Shown: positions 44,803 to 54,606 of the stretch, in pieces | How positions within the stretch are numbered: position 1 is the first letter of the stretch | Layout: each line of letters opens with the position of its first letter | Assembly (NCBI GenBank): GCA_020881835.1 | Contig: CP052876.1 | Coordinates: forward strand, 1,674,001 to 1,738,000 | Direction of reading: 5' to 3' | Length of the DNA stretch: 64,000 bases | Source of the DNA: Kineosporiaceae bacterium SCSIO 59966 | Lineage (GTDB): Bacteria > Actinomycetota > Actinomycetes > Actinomycetales > SCSIO-59966 | Notes under the pieces: generated by a model | The model's input: only the letters and a program-made list of their open reading frames with translations | What the model was told of the DNA's origin: nothing | The model's database searches: none | Position numbers and translations under genes: made by a program

Positions 44803-46740
44803 TCAGCCGATCGGCCGGCGCAGGCCGCTGGCCCGTCGCACCGGCCGCTCGACGGCGGCGGTGACCGCGGCCGCGGTCCCGACGACCCGGACCCGTTCGC
44901 GGGCCCGGGTGACGGCGGTGTACAGGAGCTCACGGGTCAGCAGCGGTGAGGTCGCCGGCGGCAGCAGCAGCGACACGGCGCCGAACTGGCTGCCCTGCCC
45001 CCGGTGCACGGTCATCGCGTGCACGGTCTGCACGGCCGGCAGGCGGTGCGGGCGCACCAGCAGCGGGGCCTCGGGGGTGCCGAAGACGGCGACCACCCCG
45101 CCGGGCGCGGCGACGACGACACCCGTGTCGCCGTTGTACAGCCCGCTGTCGCGGTCGTTGGCGGTGACGAGCAGTGGCCGCCCGGGGTACCAGGGGCCGT
45201 GGGCCCCGCCCGGGTCGGGCCCGGTCTCCTCGGCGACCCAGGCCTCCACCTCGGCGGCCCAGTGCGCGACGCCGGCCGGGCCGCGGCGGTGAGCGAGCAG
45301 CAGCCGGTGCCGCTCCAGGGCGGCGAGCGCAGCGGGGACGTCTCCGCGGCGGGCGGCCCGGACCAGCTCGGTGCCCGCGGCCACCGCGTCGGCCCGCACC
45401 CCGGCGACGTCCGCGGCGGTGGGCCGCTCGGTGGTGACCTCGACGAAGGACACGGCGTCCCTGCCGGTGCGCAGCAGGTGGAGGACCTCCTCCGCGCGCC
45501 CGTGCCGGACGGCGCCAGCGAGCTCGGCGATGACGGAGCCGTGCCGGTGCACCCGTTCCAGCCGGACGACGCCGTTGCCGAGCGCGGTCCGGTCCGCCGG
45601 GTGCTGGGGGACGTCGTCCGGGACGGCGGTGGCGAGCAGTGCGGGCAGGGTCCCGGCGACCGGGGGGCGGGCCACGAGGTCGCCGAGGACGGCGCCAGCC
45701 TCGACCGAGGCGAGCTGGTCGGGGTCCCCGACGAGCACGACCCTCGCCTGGGGTCGCAGCGCCTCGAGCAGCCTGGCCATGAGCGGCAGGGACACCATCG
45801 AGGTCTCGTCGACGACCACGACGTCGTGCGGCAGGTGGTGGCCGCGGTGGTGGACGAACCGGGTGCTGGTCCCGGGCCGCCAGCCGAGCAGGCGGTGCAG
45901 GGTGGACGCGGTGAGACCGCCGAGCCGGTCGGCCGTCTGCCCGCCGACGACGCCGGTGCTGCGCAAGTCGGCCACCTCGGCCCGGACGGCTTCCTGCAGC
46001 CGGGCCGCGGCCTTGCCGGTCGGCGCGGCCAGGGCGATCCGCAGTCCCGGTCCGGCGACGTCGTCGAGGGCGGCCAGGAGCCGGGCGACGGTGGTGGTCT
46101 TGCCGGTGCCCGGTCCGCCGGTGAGCACGGTGAGCGGGCTCAGGACGGCGCAGGCGGTGGCGAGCCGTTGGCGGGCGTCCTGCGGCCGGGGGAAGACCCG
46201 CCGGGCGGCGTGCCCGGCGCGCAGCGGGTCGACCCCGGTCGGGCCGGTGCCCTGACCGGACCCGGCAGTGCCCTGGCCGGACCCGGCGGTGAGCCGGCCG
46301 TCCACGTGCCGGCGGACGAGCTGCTCGTCGCGCCAGTACCGGTCCAGGTACATCCGCCCGTCGACCCACCGGACCGGGCGCTCCGGTGACCCGTCGGGGC
46401 CGACCGCGACCAGCGGGCTGGCGGCGATGGCGGCGCGCCACTGCTCCGGGTGGGGCCAGGGCAGCGCACCGAGCGGCTCGGCGTCCTCCGCCTCGGGGAC
46501 GGCGAGCGCGTCGAGGTCGTCGAGGTCCAGGCACACGGACCCGGACCGCAGCGCCCGGACGGTGAGCGCGACGGCGAGCAGCACCCGTTCGTCGTCCTCG
46601 CCGGTGAGCCGGCCGAGCCGGCGGGCGACGTGGACGTCGGGGGCGGCGACGACGCCGGCCCGGTTGATCTCGGCGATCAGCGGCGGGGCGTGCACCGCGA
46701 TGCGGGGGTCGCTGCCGGCGGCGGCTTCCGGCGGGCTCAC
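44803..46740 (-). CDS. recD: Exodeoxyribonuclease V alpha subunit RecD
   Basis: 645 residues. SF1B helicase with Walker A GGPGTGKTTT (K214), VVDETSM Walker B-like motif II, GDPDQLASVEAG motif III, and a late AMTVHRGQGSQF and TAVTRARERV motif VI. It is the 5'-3' motor of RecBCD, which resects double-strand breaks and degrades linear foreign DNA. The GTG start overlaps the recB stop by four bases. A 21-base DNA duplication (46248-46289) encodes a repeated AGSGQGT linker before the helicase core. A frame extension to 46797 is not used because GTG 46740 fits the overlap and family start. Confidence 0.95.
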   Translation of the reverse strand: MSPPEAAAGSDPRIAVHAPPLIAEINRAGVVAAPDVHVARRLGRLTGEDDERVLLAVALTVRALRSGSVCLDLDDLDALAVPEAEDAEPLGALPWPHPEQWRAAIAASPLVAVGPDGSPERPVRWVDGRMYLDRYWRDEQLVRRHVDGRLTAGSGQGTAGSGQGTGPTGVDPLRAGHAARRVFPRPQDARQRLATACAVLSPLTVLTGGPGTGKTTTVARLLAALDDVAGPGLRIALAAPTGKAAARLQEAVRAEVADLRSTGVVGGQTADRLGGLTASTLHRLLGWRPGTSTRFVHHRGHHLPHDVVVVDETSMVSLPLMARLLEALRPQARVVLVGDPDQLASVEAGAVLGDLVARPPVAGTLPALLATAVPDDVPQHPADRTALGNGVVRLERVHRHGSVIAELAGAVRHGRAEEVLHLLRTGRDAVSFVEVTTERPTAADVAGVRADAVAAGTELVRAARRGDVPAALAALERHRLLLAHRRGPAGVAHWAAEVEAWVAEETGPDPGGAHGPWYPGRPLLVTANDRDSGLYNGDTGVVVAAPGGVVAVFGTPEAPLLVRPHRLPAVQTVHAMTVHRGQGSQFGAVSLLLPPATSPLLTRELLYTAVTRARERVRVVGTAAAVTAAVERPVRRASGLRRPIG

Positions 46741-49700
46741 CGGGTGCCGTCCAGGAGGGTGGACAGGCCGGTGACGACCGTGGTCGGGGGACGCCACGCC
46801 AGCACCCCGCAGGGGCTGCCGTCGACGACCGGGGTGGCCGGTCCGGCCATCCCGCGCACGAACAGGTACAGGCCGCCGCCGAGGTGGCGGTCGGGGTGGT
46901 AGCCGGGGACCCGCCAGCGCAGGTAGCGGTGCAGGGCGACGGTGTAGAGCAGCAGTTGCAGCGGGTAGTGGGAGCGCATCATCGCCTCGGCCATCGCCGC
47001 CGGCCGATAGTGCCCGAGGGTGAGCGGCTCGTCGGGGGCGGCGAGGTGGTTGGTCTTGTAGTCCACGACGACGTACCGCCGGTTCTCGGGCGGCCCGACC
47101 CGCAGCACGACGTCGATAGAGCCGGTGAGGTAGCCGAGCAGCCGGGCGCTGCCGAGGCCGTCGTCGAGCATCCGGTCGGGGTAGGCGGCGAACAGGTCGT
47201 CGGCGGGCAGCTCGCGGCGCAGCAGGTCCGCGACGTCGGCCAGGGCCCCGGCCACCCGACCGGCCGTTGCGGCGTCCCCGCCGCCTATCGGCAGACCGGC
47301 GTCCCCGCCGCCCAGCGGCAGCTCGAACTCCAGCTCCGCCAGCCGGTCGCGAGCCGGGACGTCGGCCAGCGTCAGCCCGTCGAGCGTCGGGCCGAGCGGC
47401 GTGGCGAGGACCGGTTCAAGAGCGGCGGCCAGGACCTCGGGAGCGACGCCCACGGTCCGCGCCGACCCGGACTCGGCGCAGCGACGGGCCAGCTCGGCGG
47501 CCGGGTCGCCGGCCTCCGGGTCGACGTGCTCGAGCACCTCGTGGACGACGGTCCCGAACGCCGCTCCCCCGGGCAGGTCGGCCATCGGGGAGGGCTGCGC
47601 CAACGGGTCGTCCCCGGCGGGCTCGCCGGCTACCTCCCCGGTCGCCTCCCCGGTTCCCGTGGCAGTGGCCGCACCGCCCCGGACGGCGATGTCGGTCTCG
47701 TCCTGGACGCCGGTGGTCTCCGGCTCGCTGGTCACCCCGGGCGCGGTGGCGTGCGCGGCTGCGGTGAGGCCGGTGTACGACGTCCGGCGCCAGGTCTGGT
47801 CGAGGACCCGGCCGAGGCGGCCCACGGACAGCTCCGCGCCGGTGGGCTCGGCCGCCGGCCAGTGCAGCCGGGCGGGGGCGGCGTCGACCAGCTCGTGCAC
47901 GACGGTCCCCTGCGAGCCCGCGGCGAGCCCCGCCAGCCGGGTGGCGACCGCGTCGTCGGCGAGGCGGGCGGCGGTGACCCGTTCGGGCGGCTGGGCACCG
48001 GGCGGGTGCCCGCCGAGCAGCAGCCGGGTCAGCGGCCCGCAGGCGGTGTTCCGCTGCGTCGGGCACCACCACAGGACGACCTGGGAGCGGGCCCGGGTCA
48101 GCGCGACGTAGAGCAGGCGCAGGTCCTCGCCGCGCTCCTCGGCCCGGTGGCGGGCGACGGCCTCGTCGTGGCCGGGGTCGGTGGAGCCGCCGACGGACAG
48201 CACCCGCTCGCCGCGCTCGTCGTGGTAGCGCAGCACCCCGGGCGGGCGACCGTCGTGGCGGTCCCAGGCGAACGGCACGTAGACGACGGGGAACTCCAGG
48301 CCCTTGGCCGAGTGCACGGTGACGACCTGGACGGCGGCGGCGTCGGTCTCCAGCCGCCGGCTGCGCTCCTCGGCGTAGTCGGCGTCGGCCTCCTGGGTGC
48401 GCCGGCGCAGCCACTCAGTGAGCGCGGAGGTCCCGAGCCCGTGCTCGAGGGCAGCGGCGTGCAGCACCTGCCCGATGTGGCGCAGGTCGGTGAGCACGCG
48501 CTCACCGGTGTCCGTGCGCAGCAGCCGCTCGGCCAGCCCGTCGGCTGCGGCCGCCTCGAGCAGGGCGGCGACCCCGCGGGTGGCGAGCAGCCGGCTCCAG
48601 CGGCGCAGGGTGTCGGCGAGGGCGTCGCGCTCGTCGTCCCCGGCGGTGGCCAGCCGGGCGGCGTCCCAGCCGAGGAAGGGGGTGAGGGCGGCCGCGGCCA
48701 CCAGCCCGGAGCGCCCGGGCTGCTCGAGGGCGGCGAGCAGGGTGGTCCAGGCCCGGGCGGCCGGGGTGTCGAAGACGCTGGCCTGGCCGGACACGACGGC
48801 GGGGACGCCGCAGGCGACGAGCTCGTCGCGGACCTGGGCGGCCTCCTTGTTGGTCCGGGTGAGCACGGCGACGTCGGCGGGCCGCAGCGGGCGCCAGCCG
48901 TCGCCGTCCTGCACCCGGACGCCGCCCAGCTGGCGGACGACGTCGGCGGCGACGTCGGCGACGACGAGGTCGCGGGCCGACTGGACCCTGGGGCCGGCGG
49001 ACGGCGAGCGGGGCCCGAACGCGGCCCGGGTCACCTGCCGGACCCGCAGCGGGGCGCCGCCGTCGAGCCGGCGGCCGGCGTGCTGGGCCTGCACCGGGTG
49101 GACGACGATCGCGTCGTCACCGAGGGCGGCGCCACCCAGGACGGCGTCCAGGGCGCGGGCCAGAGGGGCGTCGCTGCGCCAGCTGCGCCCGAGGGTGGCG
49201 ACGTGGTGGGCCCGGGTCCGGGCGGCCAGGTAGGCGTGCACGTCGCCGCCGCGGAAGGCGTAGACGGCCTGCTTGGGGTCGCCGATGAGGACGAGGGTGC
49301 GGTGCCCGTGGAACGCGCGCTCGAGCACGGTCCACTGCACGGGGTCGGTGTCCTGGAACTCGTCGACCATCACCACCCGGTAGCGCGAGCGGACGCGTTC
49401 GGCGACGACGGGTCCGTGCTCGGGGTGCACGAGGGCGTCGCGCAGCAGGGTGAGCTGGTCGTCGTAGTCGAGCAGCCGACGGGCCCGTTTGCGGCGGGCG
49501 ACCTCGGCGACGACGTCCCGGGCCAGGGCGTACCGGTGACCGGCCTGCGTGGCCGGGTCGGCGTCGGCGGGCTCGAGCCGCGCCTGCCGGTCCCCGGCCG
49601 CGGCGCGAGCGACCGCGCGGGCCTCCGAGACGCTGAGGACCGGGTCGGGGTCGTCGGCGTACCGCTGCAGGTACAGGTCGTCGACGACCTCGTCGACGAG

Positions 49701-50171
49701 GTCGGCGATGTCCGGCAGGAGCACCGCGTCACGGTCCATGTCCCCAGCGACCCCGAGGGAGAGCAGCATCTGGTGGCAGAAGCCGTGGGTGGTGGTGATG
49801 GTGGCGGCGTCGACGTCGGCGAGGGCCCGAGTGAGGCGGCTGCGGCGACGGTCGAGCTCGTCGTCGTCGACGTCGGCGAGCAACCGGATCAGCGGGTCGT
49901 CCGCGGTACGCGCGTCCACGGCTCGCAGGGCCCGTTCGGCGCTGACGAGCCGCTCCCGGACCCGGTCACGCAGCTCGCTGGTGGCGGCGCGACCGAAGGT
50001 GACGAGGAGCAGGTCGGCGAGGTCGGCGTGCCCCTCGGCGACGTAGCGGGTGGCGAGGGCGGCGATGGTGAAGGTCTTGCCGGTGCCGGCGCTGGCCTCG
50101 AGCACGGTGGTGCCGGTGGGCAGCGGTCCGCAGACGTCGAAGACGTCCGGTGGGGCGAGCAGGGAGGTCAT
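46737..50171 (-). CDS. recB: Exodeoxyribonuclease V beta subunit RecB
   Basis: 1,144 residues. SF1A helicase with Walker A ASAGTGKTFT (K32), VDEFQDTDPVQW motif II, GDPKQAVYAFRGGD motif III and ALTRARSQV motif VI. The C-terminal nuclease domain contains FGTVVHEVLEHV and VVDYKTNH (Asp and Lys of the catalytic site). A Gly/Thr/Glu-rich spacer around 830-870 joins the parts. RecB is the 3'-5' motor and the only nuclease of RecBCD. Both ends overlap its neighbours by four bases (recC before, recD after), so the subunits are made from one message. Confidence 0.96.
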   Translation of the reverse strand: MTSLLAPPDVFDVCGPLPTGTTVLEASAGTGKTFTIAALATRYVAEGHADLADLLLVTFGRAATSELRDRVRERLVSAERALRAVDARTADDPLIRLLADVDDDELDRRRSRLTRALADVDAATITTTHGFCHQMLLSLGVAGDMDRDAVLLPDIADLVDEVVDDLYLQRYADDPDPVLSVSEARAVARAAAGDRQARLEPADADPATQAGHRYALARDVVAEVARRKRARRLLDYDDQLTLLRDALVHPEHGPVVAERVRSRYRVVMVDEFQDTDPVQWTVLERAFHGHRTLVLIGDPKQAVYAFRGGDVHAYLAARTRAHHVATLGRSWRSDAPLARALDAVLGGAALGDDAIVVHPVQAQHAGRRLDGGAPLRVRQVTRAAFGPRSPSAGPRVQSARDLVVADVAADVVRQLGGVRVQDGDGWRPLRPADVAVLTRTNKEAAQVRDELVACGVPAVVSGQASVFDTPAARAWTTLLAALEQPGRSGLVAAAALTPFLGWDAARLATAGDDERDALADTLRRWSRLLATRGVAALLEAAAADGLAERLLRTDTGERVLTDLRHIGQVLHAAALEHGLGTSALTEWLRRRTQEADADYAEERSRRLETDAAAVQVVTVHSAKGLEFPVVYVPFAWDRHDGRPPGVLRYHDERGERVLSVGGSTDPGHDEAVARHRAEERGEDLRLLYVALTRARSQVVLWWCPTQRNTACGPLTRLLLGGHPPGAQPPERVTAARLADDAVATRLAGLAAGSQGTVVHELVDAAPARLHWPAAEPTGAELSVGRLGRVLDQTWRRTSYTGLTAAAHATAPGVTSEPETTGVQDETDIAVRGGAATATGTGEATGEVAGEPAGDDPLAQPSPMADLPGGAAFGTVVHEVLEHVDPEAGDPAAELARRCAESGSARTVGVAPEVLAAALEPVLATPLGPTLDGLTLADVPARDRLAELEFELPLGGGDAGLPIGGGDAATAGRVAGALADVADLLRRELPADDLFAAYPDRMLDDGLGSARLLGYLTGSIDVVLRVGPPENRRYVVVDYKTNHLAAPDEPLTLGHYRPAAMAEAMMRSHYPLQLLLYTVALHRYLRWRVPGYHPDRHLGGGLYLFVRGMAGPATPVVDGSPCGVLAWRPPTTVVTGLSTLLDGTR

Positions 50172-53100
50172 GACGTCTCGGTCTCCTCGTGCGCCAGCAG
50201 CGGGTGCCACACCCGCCGGGCCAGGACGCCGAACCGGGTGGTCTCCTGCGGCCACCAGGCCTGCTCGGTGGGGTCGGGGACGCCGGCCAGGGCGCTCAGG
50301 GGCACGTCGTCGCCCCAGCACAACCGGTGGTGCTCGTCGGCCCGCTCGAACCCGTCGTGCCAGGTGCGGGCGGCGGCCTCCAGGGCGACCGGCTCGGTGT
50401 CGCCGCCGAGCCGGGCCCGGGCGTAGGAGGCGGCGGTGTCGACGGGCAGCGGCAGCGGCTGGCGGGCGGCCCGGGGGCGCAGCCGGACGAGCTCGTCGAG
50501 CCGCCGGGTCGCGGTGGCCTGGTCCAGTGGTGGCAGCAGCGCCGCGGTGGCCGTGGGCCGCCCGGTCGGGCCGCGTCCCACGGTGACAGCCCGCCACCCG
50601 CCGTCCGGGCGGGCGGCGCTGAGCGCGAGCAGCTGGACCCAGGCCCGCAGCCGGTGCTTGGCGCCGAGCCTGGAGTACACGGCGCGTACGACGGTGCGTT
50701 CGTGCACGCCGGTGACGCTGCCGGTGAGCCGGGTGCCGTCGGGCAGGTCGACGGCGACGTCGAGGACCTCGCCGTCACCCGGGTCGTCGCCGGTGTGCCG
50801 GCGGGTGAGGGCCAGGACCGGGGCGAGCTCGTCGAGGACCGTGTTGAGCACCGCCCGGCCCAGCGCCCGGGGCGGTACCTCTCCGCGGCGCCACTCCGCG
50901 GCCGCGGCCCGGTCGCGGGGCACGCCGGCGAGCGCGGCCTGGAGCAGCCGGTTGCCGACCGCCCACTTCTGCAGGGGGTCGACGGTGAGCGGCAGCCGGT
51001 CCTCGACGTCCGCCTCGTCCCCGGCCAAAGAGATGCCCAGCCGGTGACGCAGGAACCACTTGGCCGGGTGCTCGAGGAGGGCGACGAGGTCGTCGAGGTC
51101 GACCTCGGCGGGCGAGGGCTCGGCGGGCAGCGGCCCGGGCAGGAACGGCGGTGTCGGGGTGCGTCCGGCGCGGGCGGCGAGCGCGGCGCGGTGGGCGTGG
51201 ACGTCGAAGCTGAACGGGCCCGGCCGGCGCAGGGCGCCGGGGGTGAAGGCCCGGTCGTCGACCGGCTGCAAGGGGTGCCGGACGACGACGTGGTCGCGGA
51301 CGGGCCGGCCGTCACCGGCGGCGGCGGTCACGTCGAGGGCGTCGAGCAGCTCCCCGACCGGGACGGCGGGCGCCCGGACGGCTCCGGTGCGCTCGTCCGC
51401 GCCGGCGTACAGGACGACGAGGCGCTCCCCGGCCGCGGCCACCGCGTCGAGGAACAGCTGGCGGTCCTCGCTGCGCTGGTCCCGCTCCCCCAGGCACGGG
51501 TCGCGCAGCAGGACGTCGTCCCCGTCGGTACCGGTGCCGCGGGGGAACGCCCCGTCGTCCATGCCGAGCAGGCACACGACCCGGTGCGGGACGGCGCGCA
51601 TGGGTTCCAGCGAGCACACCGTCAGGGCGCCGGTGCGGAACCCGGCGCGGGTGGGCCGGCCCTCGAGCCGGCCAGCGAGCAGGGCCCGCACGTCGGGCAG
51701 CCGCAGCGGCACCCCGTCGTGGGCCTGCCCGGCGCGTCGCACGTCGGCGAGCACGCGGCGGGCCTGCACGGCCTGCCAGGACTGGTCCGGCGGGACGTCG
51801 GTGAGCAGGTCCAGGGCCTGGTCGAGGTCGTCGAGCCAGTGGGCCAGCGGCCGGGTGCCGTCGAGGGCGGCCAGCACGGTGCCCAACCGGTCGACGAGCT
51901 CGGCCAGGCGTCCGGCGAGGTCGACGTCCGTGCTGTCGACGTCGTCCAACGGCAGCGCTGACCCGACGTAGCGGTGGTCCTCCTCGGCCATGGCGACACC
52001 GAGCAGCAGCCGGTCCAGGCCGGCGTCCCAGGTGCCCTGGCGCAGGACGCCGAGCCCGTACCGGGCGCGGCGCCGGGTGTCCTCGCCCCACCGGGTCCCG
52101 GTGGCGACCACCCAGCTGCGGACGCGGTCGAGGTCGTCGTCGCCGAGGGCGAACCGGCGCCGGACCGGTTCGCGGGCGGCGAGGTCGAGGACCTCCGAGG
52201 CGGTGACGCGCCCGTCGGCGAGACGCAGCAGGTCCTCGAGCACTCCGAGCACGGGGTTGGTGCGCCGCGGTGACCGGTCGGCCAGGCGGACCCGCAGCGT
52301 CTGGCCGGGGTGGACGACGTCCGGGCCGTCGTCGTCCCCGGCCAGGCCGAAGGTCGCGGTGACGAGCGGGGCGTAGGCCTCGACGTCCGGGCACATGACG
52401 AGGACGTCGCGCGGCTCCAGGGTGGGGTCGTCGGCGAGCAGGCCGACCAGTGCCTCGCGGAGCACCTCGACCTGGCGGGCCCGGCCGTGGCAGGCGTGGA
52501 CCTCGACGCTGCGGTCCTGCGGGTCGAACGGCACCGGCGGGAAGGTGGCGTCGTCGTCCCGCAGCCGCTGCTGCAGGGCGCCGAGCAGGGTGGCCGGGGG
52601 CGCCGGGGCCGGGTGGTGCTCGTCTGTGTGCGGGACGGCCAGCGCGCCGAGTCGAACCTGGAGCTCGGCGGTGTCGCGGGCCATCGACGCGAGCAGCGGG
52701 TGGGCGGCCAGCGGCGGAAGCGCCCGGCGGCGCGGGCCCGGCGCCGACGCGGCGGCCACCTTCTCCCACAGCCGGGGGGACGGGTGCGGCAGCCACAGAT
52801 GGACGTCGCGGTGCTCGGCCAGGGCGGCGAGGACGGCGAGGTGCTCGGCGGGCAGCCGGGTCGGCCCGAACACGCTGAGCCGGGCCGGCAGGTCCACCCG
52901 GTCGGGCTGGTCGCGCAGCAGAGCGACGGCGTCCTCGATCCGCTCGGCGGGACTGGGGACGCCGACCTCGCGGCGCACCCGCCGCCAGAGCTCGGGCTGC
53001 CACCGCAGGTCCGCCGGGACGGTGCCGCCGGCGCCGTCCCCGTCCCCGCCGTCGAGCCACTCGAGCACGAGCCCGGGTCGCTGCCGGTGGTAGGAGGCGA

Positions 53101-53635
53101 ACAGGCCGGCCAGGTGCCGGGCGACGGCGAGACGGCGGCCGCGGCGCGGGCCGGTCGGGTCGTCGGGGCCAGCAGAGTCAGCCGCGTCGACAGCGTCGGC
53201 AGGGTCGGCGGGGTCGGCGGCATCAGCGGGGTCGGGGTCGACCGCGACGTCCAGGCCGAGGTGCCGGGTGAGCACCTCGCACCACGGCTCGCCCGCGGAG
53301 TGGTCGATCACCCGCAGCAGCGGCCAGAGGAGCCGGTCGGGGTGCCACGGGTCGTCGTCCGGGTCGACGTCGAGCACCCCCGCGAGCACCCCGGCCAGCA
53401 CGGAGCCGACGAGCCGGGACGGGGAGGCGAAGTCGATGTTGGCGCACACCCCGGTCTCGCCGTCCGGGCCGGCGCCGAGGTGGTGGGACAGCCGCTGGGC
53501 CAGCCACCGCTCGACGCCCCGGGTGGGGACGGCCACGACGTCCGGGGTGAACGGGTCCTGCGGGGGCACGGCGAGCACCGCGGCGAGCGGTGCGACCAGC
53601 GCGTCCGCGCGTTCCGAGCGGTGCGTCCTCAGCAC
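50168..53635 (-). CDS. recC: Exodeoxyribonuclease V gamma subunit RecC
   Basis: 1,155 residues, near the usual RecC length. Landmarks: THRSERADALVAPLA near the start, VAVPTRGVERWLAQRLSHHLG, FGPTRLPAEHLAVL, MCPDVEAYAPLV and CLLGMDDGAFPRG. RecC holds the complex together and scans for Chi-like sites with inactive helicase folds. GTG 53635 has GGGGAGGGG upstream and gives the normal family start; the frame continues to 53743 but without similarity. First gene of the recC-recB-recD operon. Confidence 0.95.
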   Translation of the reverse strand: MLRTHRSERADALVAPLAAVLAVPPQDPFTPDVVAVPTRGVERWLAQRLSHHLGAGPDGETGVCANIDFASPSRLVGSVLAGVLAGVLDVDPDDDPWHPDRLLWPLLRVIDHSAGEPWCEVLTRHLGLDVAVDPDPADAADPADPADAVDAADSAGPDDPTGPRRGRRLAVARHLAGLFASYHRQRPGLVLEWLDGGDGDGAGGTVPADLRWQPELWRRVRREVGVPSPAERIEDAVALLRDQPDRVDLPARLSVFGPTRLPAEHLAVLAALAEHRDVHLWLPHPSPRLWEKVAAASAPGPRRRALPPLAAHPLLASMARDTAELQVRLGALAVPHTDEHHPAPAPPATLLGALQQRLRDDDATFPPVPFDPQDRSVEVHACHGRARQVEVLREALVGLLADDPTLEPRDVLVMCPDVEAYAPLVTATFGLAGDDDGPDVVHPGQTLRVRLADRSPRRTNPVLGVLEDLLRLADGRVTASEVLDLAAREPVRRRFALGDDDLDRVRSWVVATGTRWGEDTRRRARYGLGVLRQGTWDAGLDRLLLGVAMAEEDHRYVGSALPLDDVDSTDVDLAGRLAELVDRLGTVLAALDGTRPLAHWLDDLDQALDLLTDVPPDQSWQAVQARRVLADVRRAGQAHDGVPLRLPDVRALLAGRLEGRPTRAGFRTGALTVCSLEPMRAVPHRVVCLLGMDDGAFPRGTGTDGDDVLLRDPCLGERDQRSEDRQLFLDAVAAAGERLVVLYAGADERTGAVRAPAVPVGELLDALDVTAAAGDGRPVRDHVVVRHPLQPVDDRAFTPGALRRPGPFSFDVHAHRAALAARAGRTPTPPFLPGPLPAEPSPAEVDLDDLVALLEHPAKWFLRHRLGISLAGDEADVEDRLPLTVDPLQKWAVGNRLLQAALAGVPRDRAAAAEWRRGEVPPRALGRAVLNTVLDELAPVLALTRRHTGDDPGDGEVLDVAVDLPDGTRLTGSVTGVHERTVVRAVYSRLGAKHRLRAWVQLLALSAARPDGGWRAVTVGRGPTGRPTATAALLPPLDQATATRRLDELVRLRPRAARQPLPLPVDTAASYARARLGGDTEPVALEAAARTWHDGFERADEHHRLCWGDDVPLSALAGVPDPTEQAWWPQETTRFGVLARRVWHPLLAHEETETS

Positions 53636-53770
53636 GTCGTCCCCTCCCCGTGACCTGTGGCCGGCTGGCCCCCGGCCGGTGCACCGGGCCGTGACGGCCA
53701 CGGCTGGTGCGTCGCCAGCGACCCTAGAGGACCCCACCGACAACGCCCGGACGCCGCCACGCGAGGCCGG

Positions 53771-54556
53771 TCAGGCCCGCAGTGATCGGCGGTGCAGCAC
53801 CCGGTAGCCGACGAGCAGGACCCCGTTGCTGAGCAGCAGCCACAGCGCCAGCAGCACGAGGGTCGCCAGCGAGCTCGCCCCGTAGCGCTCGGTGACGTCG
53901 GCGAACACCCGCAGGTACACCAGGTAGCCACCGGTGACGACGGCGATGAGGCCGGTCGTCGCCAGCGCCGCCACTGCGACGTCCCGCCAACGGGTGCCTT
54001 CCAGACGGAAGACGCCGAAGAGTGCGGCGACGACGAGGGCCAGGACGGCGAACGCGCCGACGGCGAGCAGCGCCGTCAGCAGCCACCCGGTGCCGAGTAC
54101 ACGGGGCGCCAGGTACAGCACGACGATGGTCGACAGGACGACGAGGGGCAGCACCGCGACGACGCCGAGTGCGGCGAGCCGGCCGCGCCAGCCGCGCAGC
54201 CGGCGCTCGGAGTCCGGCGCGACCTCGGTGAAGGCACGGGCCAGCGCCGAGCCGTAGGCCGTAGCGGGCCACAGGGCCGCGAGCACCGACACCCAGCCGG
54301 CCGTGGTGGCGACGTCGATGAGCCCCTGCAGGACGGTCCCGACCGGCAGCTCCTGGGGTGCCCGCTGGTCGAGGGTCGTCCCGAGCTGCTGGAGCTCGTC
54401 GTCCGAGACGAACGACCCGGCCACCCAGAAGGCGATGAGGACGGTCGGCGGCAACGAGATGAGGGCGTAGAACGCCAGGCCGGCGCTCGTCGTCGTCAGC
54501 TCCGGACCTACCAGGCGCTCTGCCCGGTCATGCGGCTCAGGCAACCACGGCGGCAA
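53771..54556 (-). CDS. YihY/BrkB-family inner membrane protein
   Basis: About 261 residues with six membrane helices and the family landmarks SAGLAFYALISLPP near the start and YGASSLATLVLLALWLLLSNGVLLVGYRV near the end, here landmarks only. The function of the family is unknown; it was once misnamed RNase BN, and transport of an ion or lipid is guessed. The start is unclear: TTG 54556 or 54544 give a normal N-terminus, while a GTG at 54661 would overlap the hydrolase gene by 55 bases and add an unlikely Arg/Pro-rich lead. No good ribosome site for any of them. Confidence 0.78.
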   Translation of the reverse strand: MPPWLPEPHDRAERLVGPELTTTSAGLAFYALISLPPTVLIAFWVAGSFVSDDELQQLGTTLDQRAPQELPVGTVLQGLIDVATTAGWVSVLAALWPATAYGSALARAFTEVAPDSERRLRGWRGRLAALGVVAVLPLVVLSTIVVLYLAPRVLGTGWLLTALLAVGAFAVLALVVAALFGVFRLEGTRWRDVAVAALATTGLIAVVTGGYLVYLRVFADVTERYGASSLATLVLLALWLLLSNGVLLVGYRVLHRRSLRA

Positions 54557-54606
54557 CGGTGGTGCCGCTCGGGTGCAGCCACTCCCGCGCGGCGCTGCTG
54601 CGGTGT

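Noticed and set aside
46884-50426. Open frame of 1,180 codons on the plus strand across recB
   Set aside because: No recognisable domain; recB motifs on the minus strand are complete.
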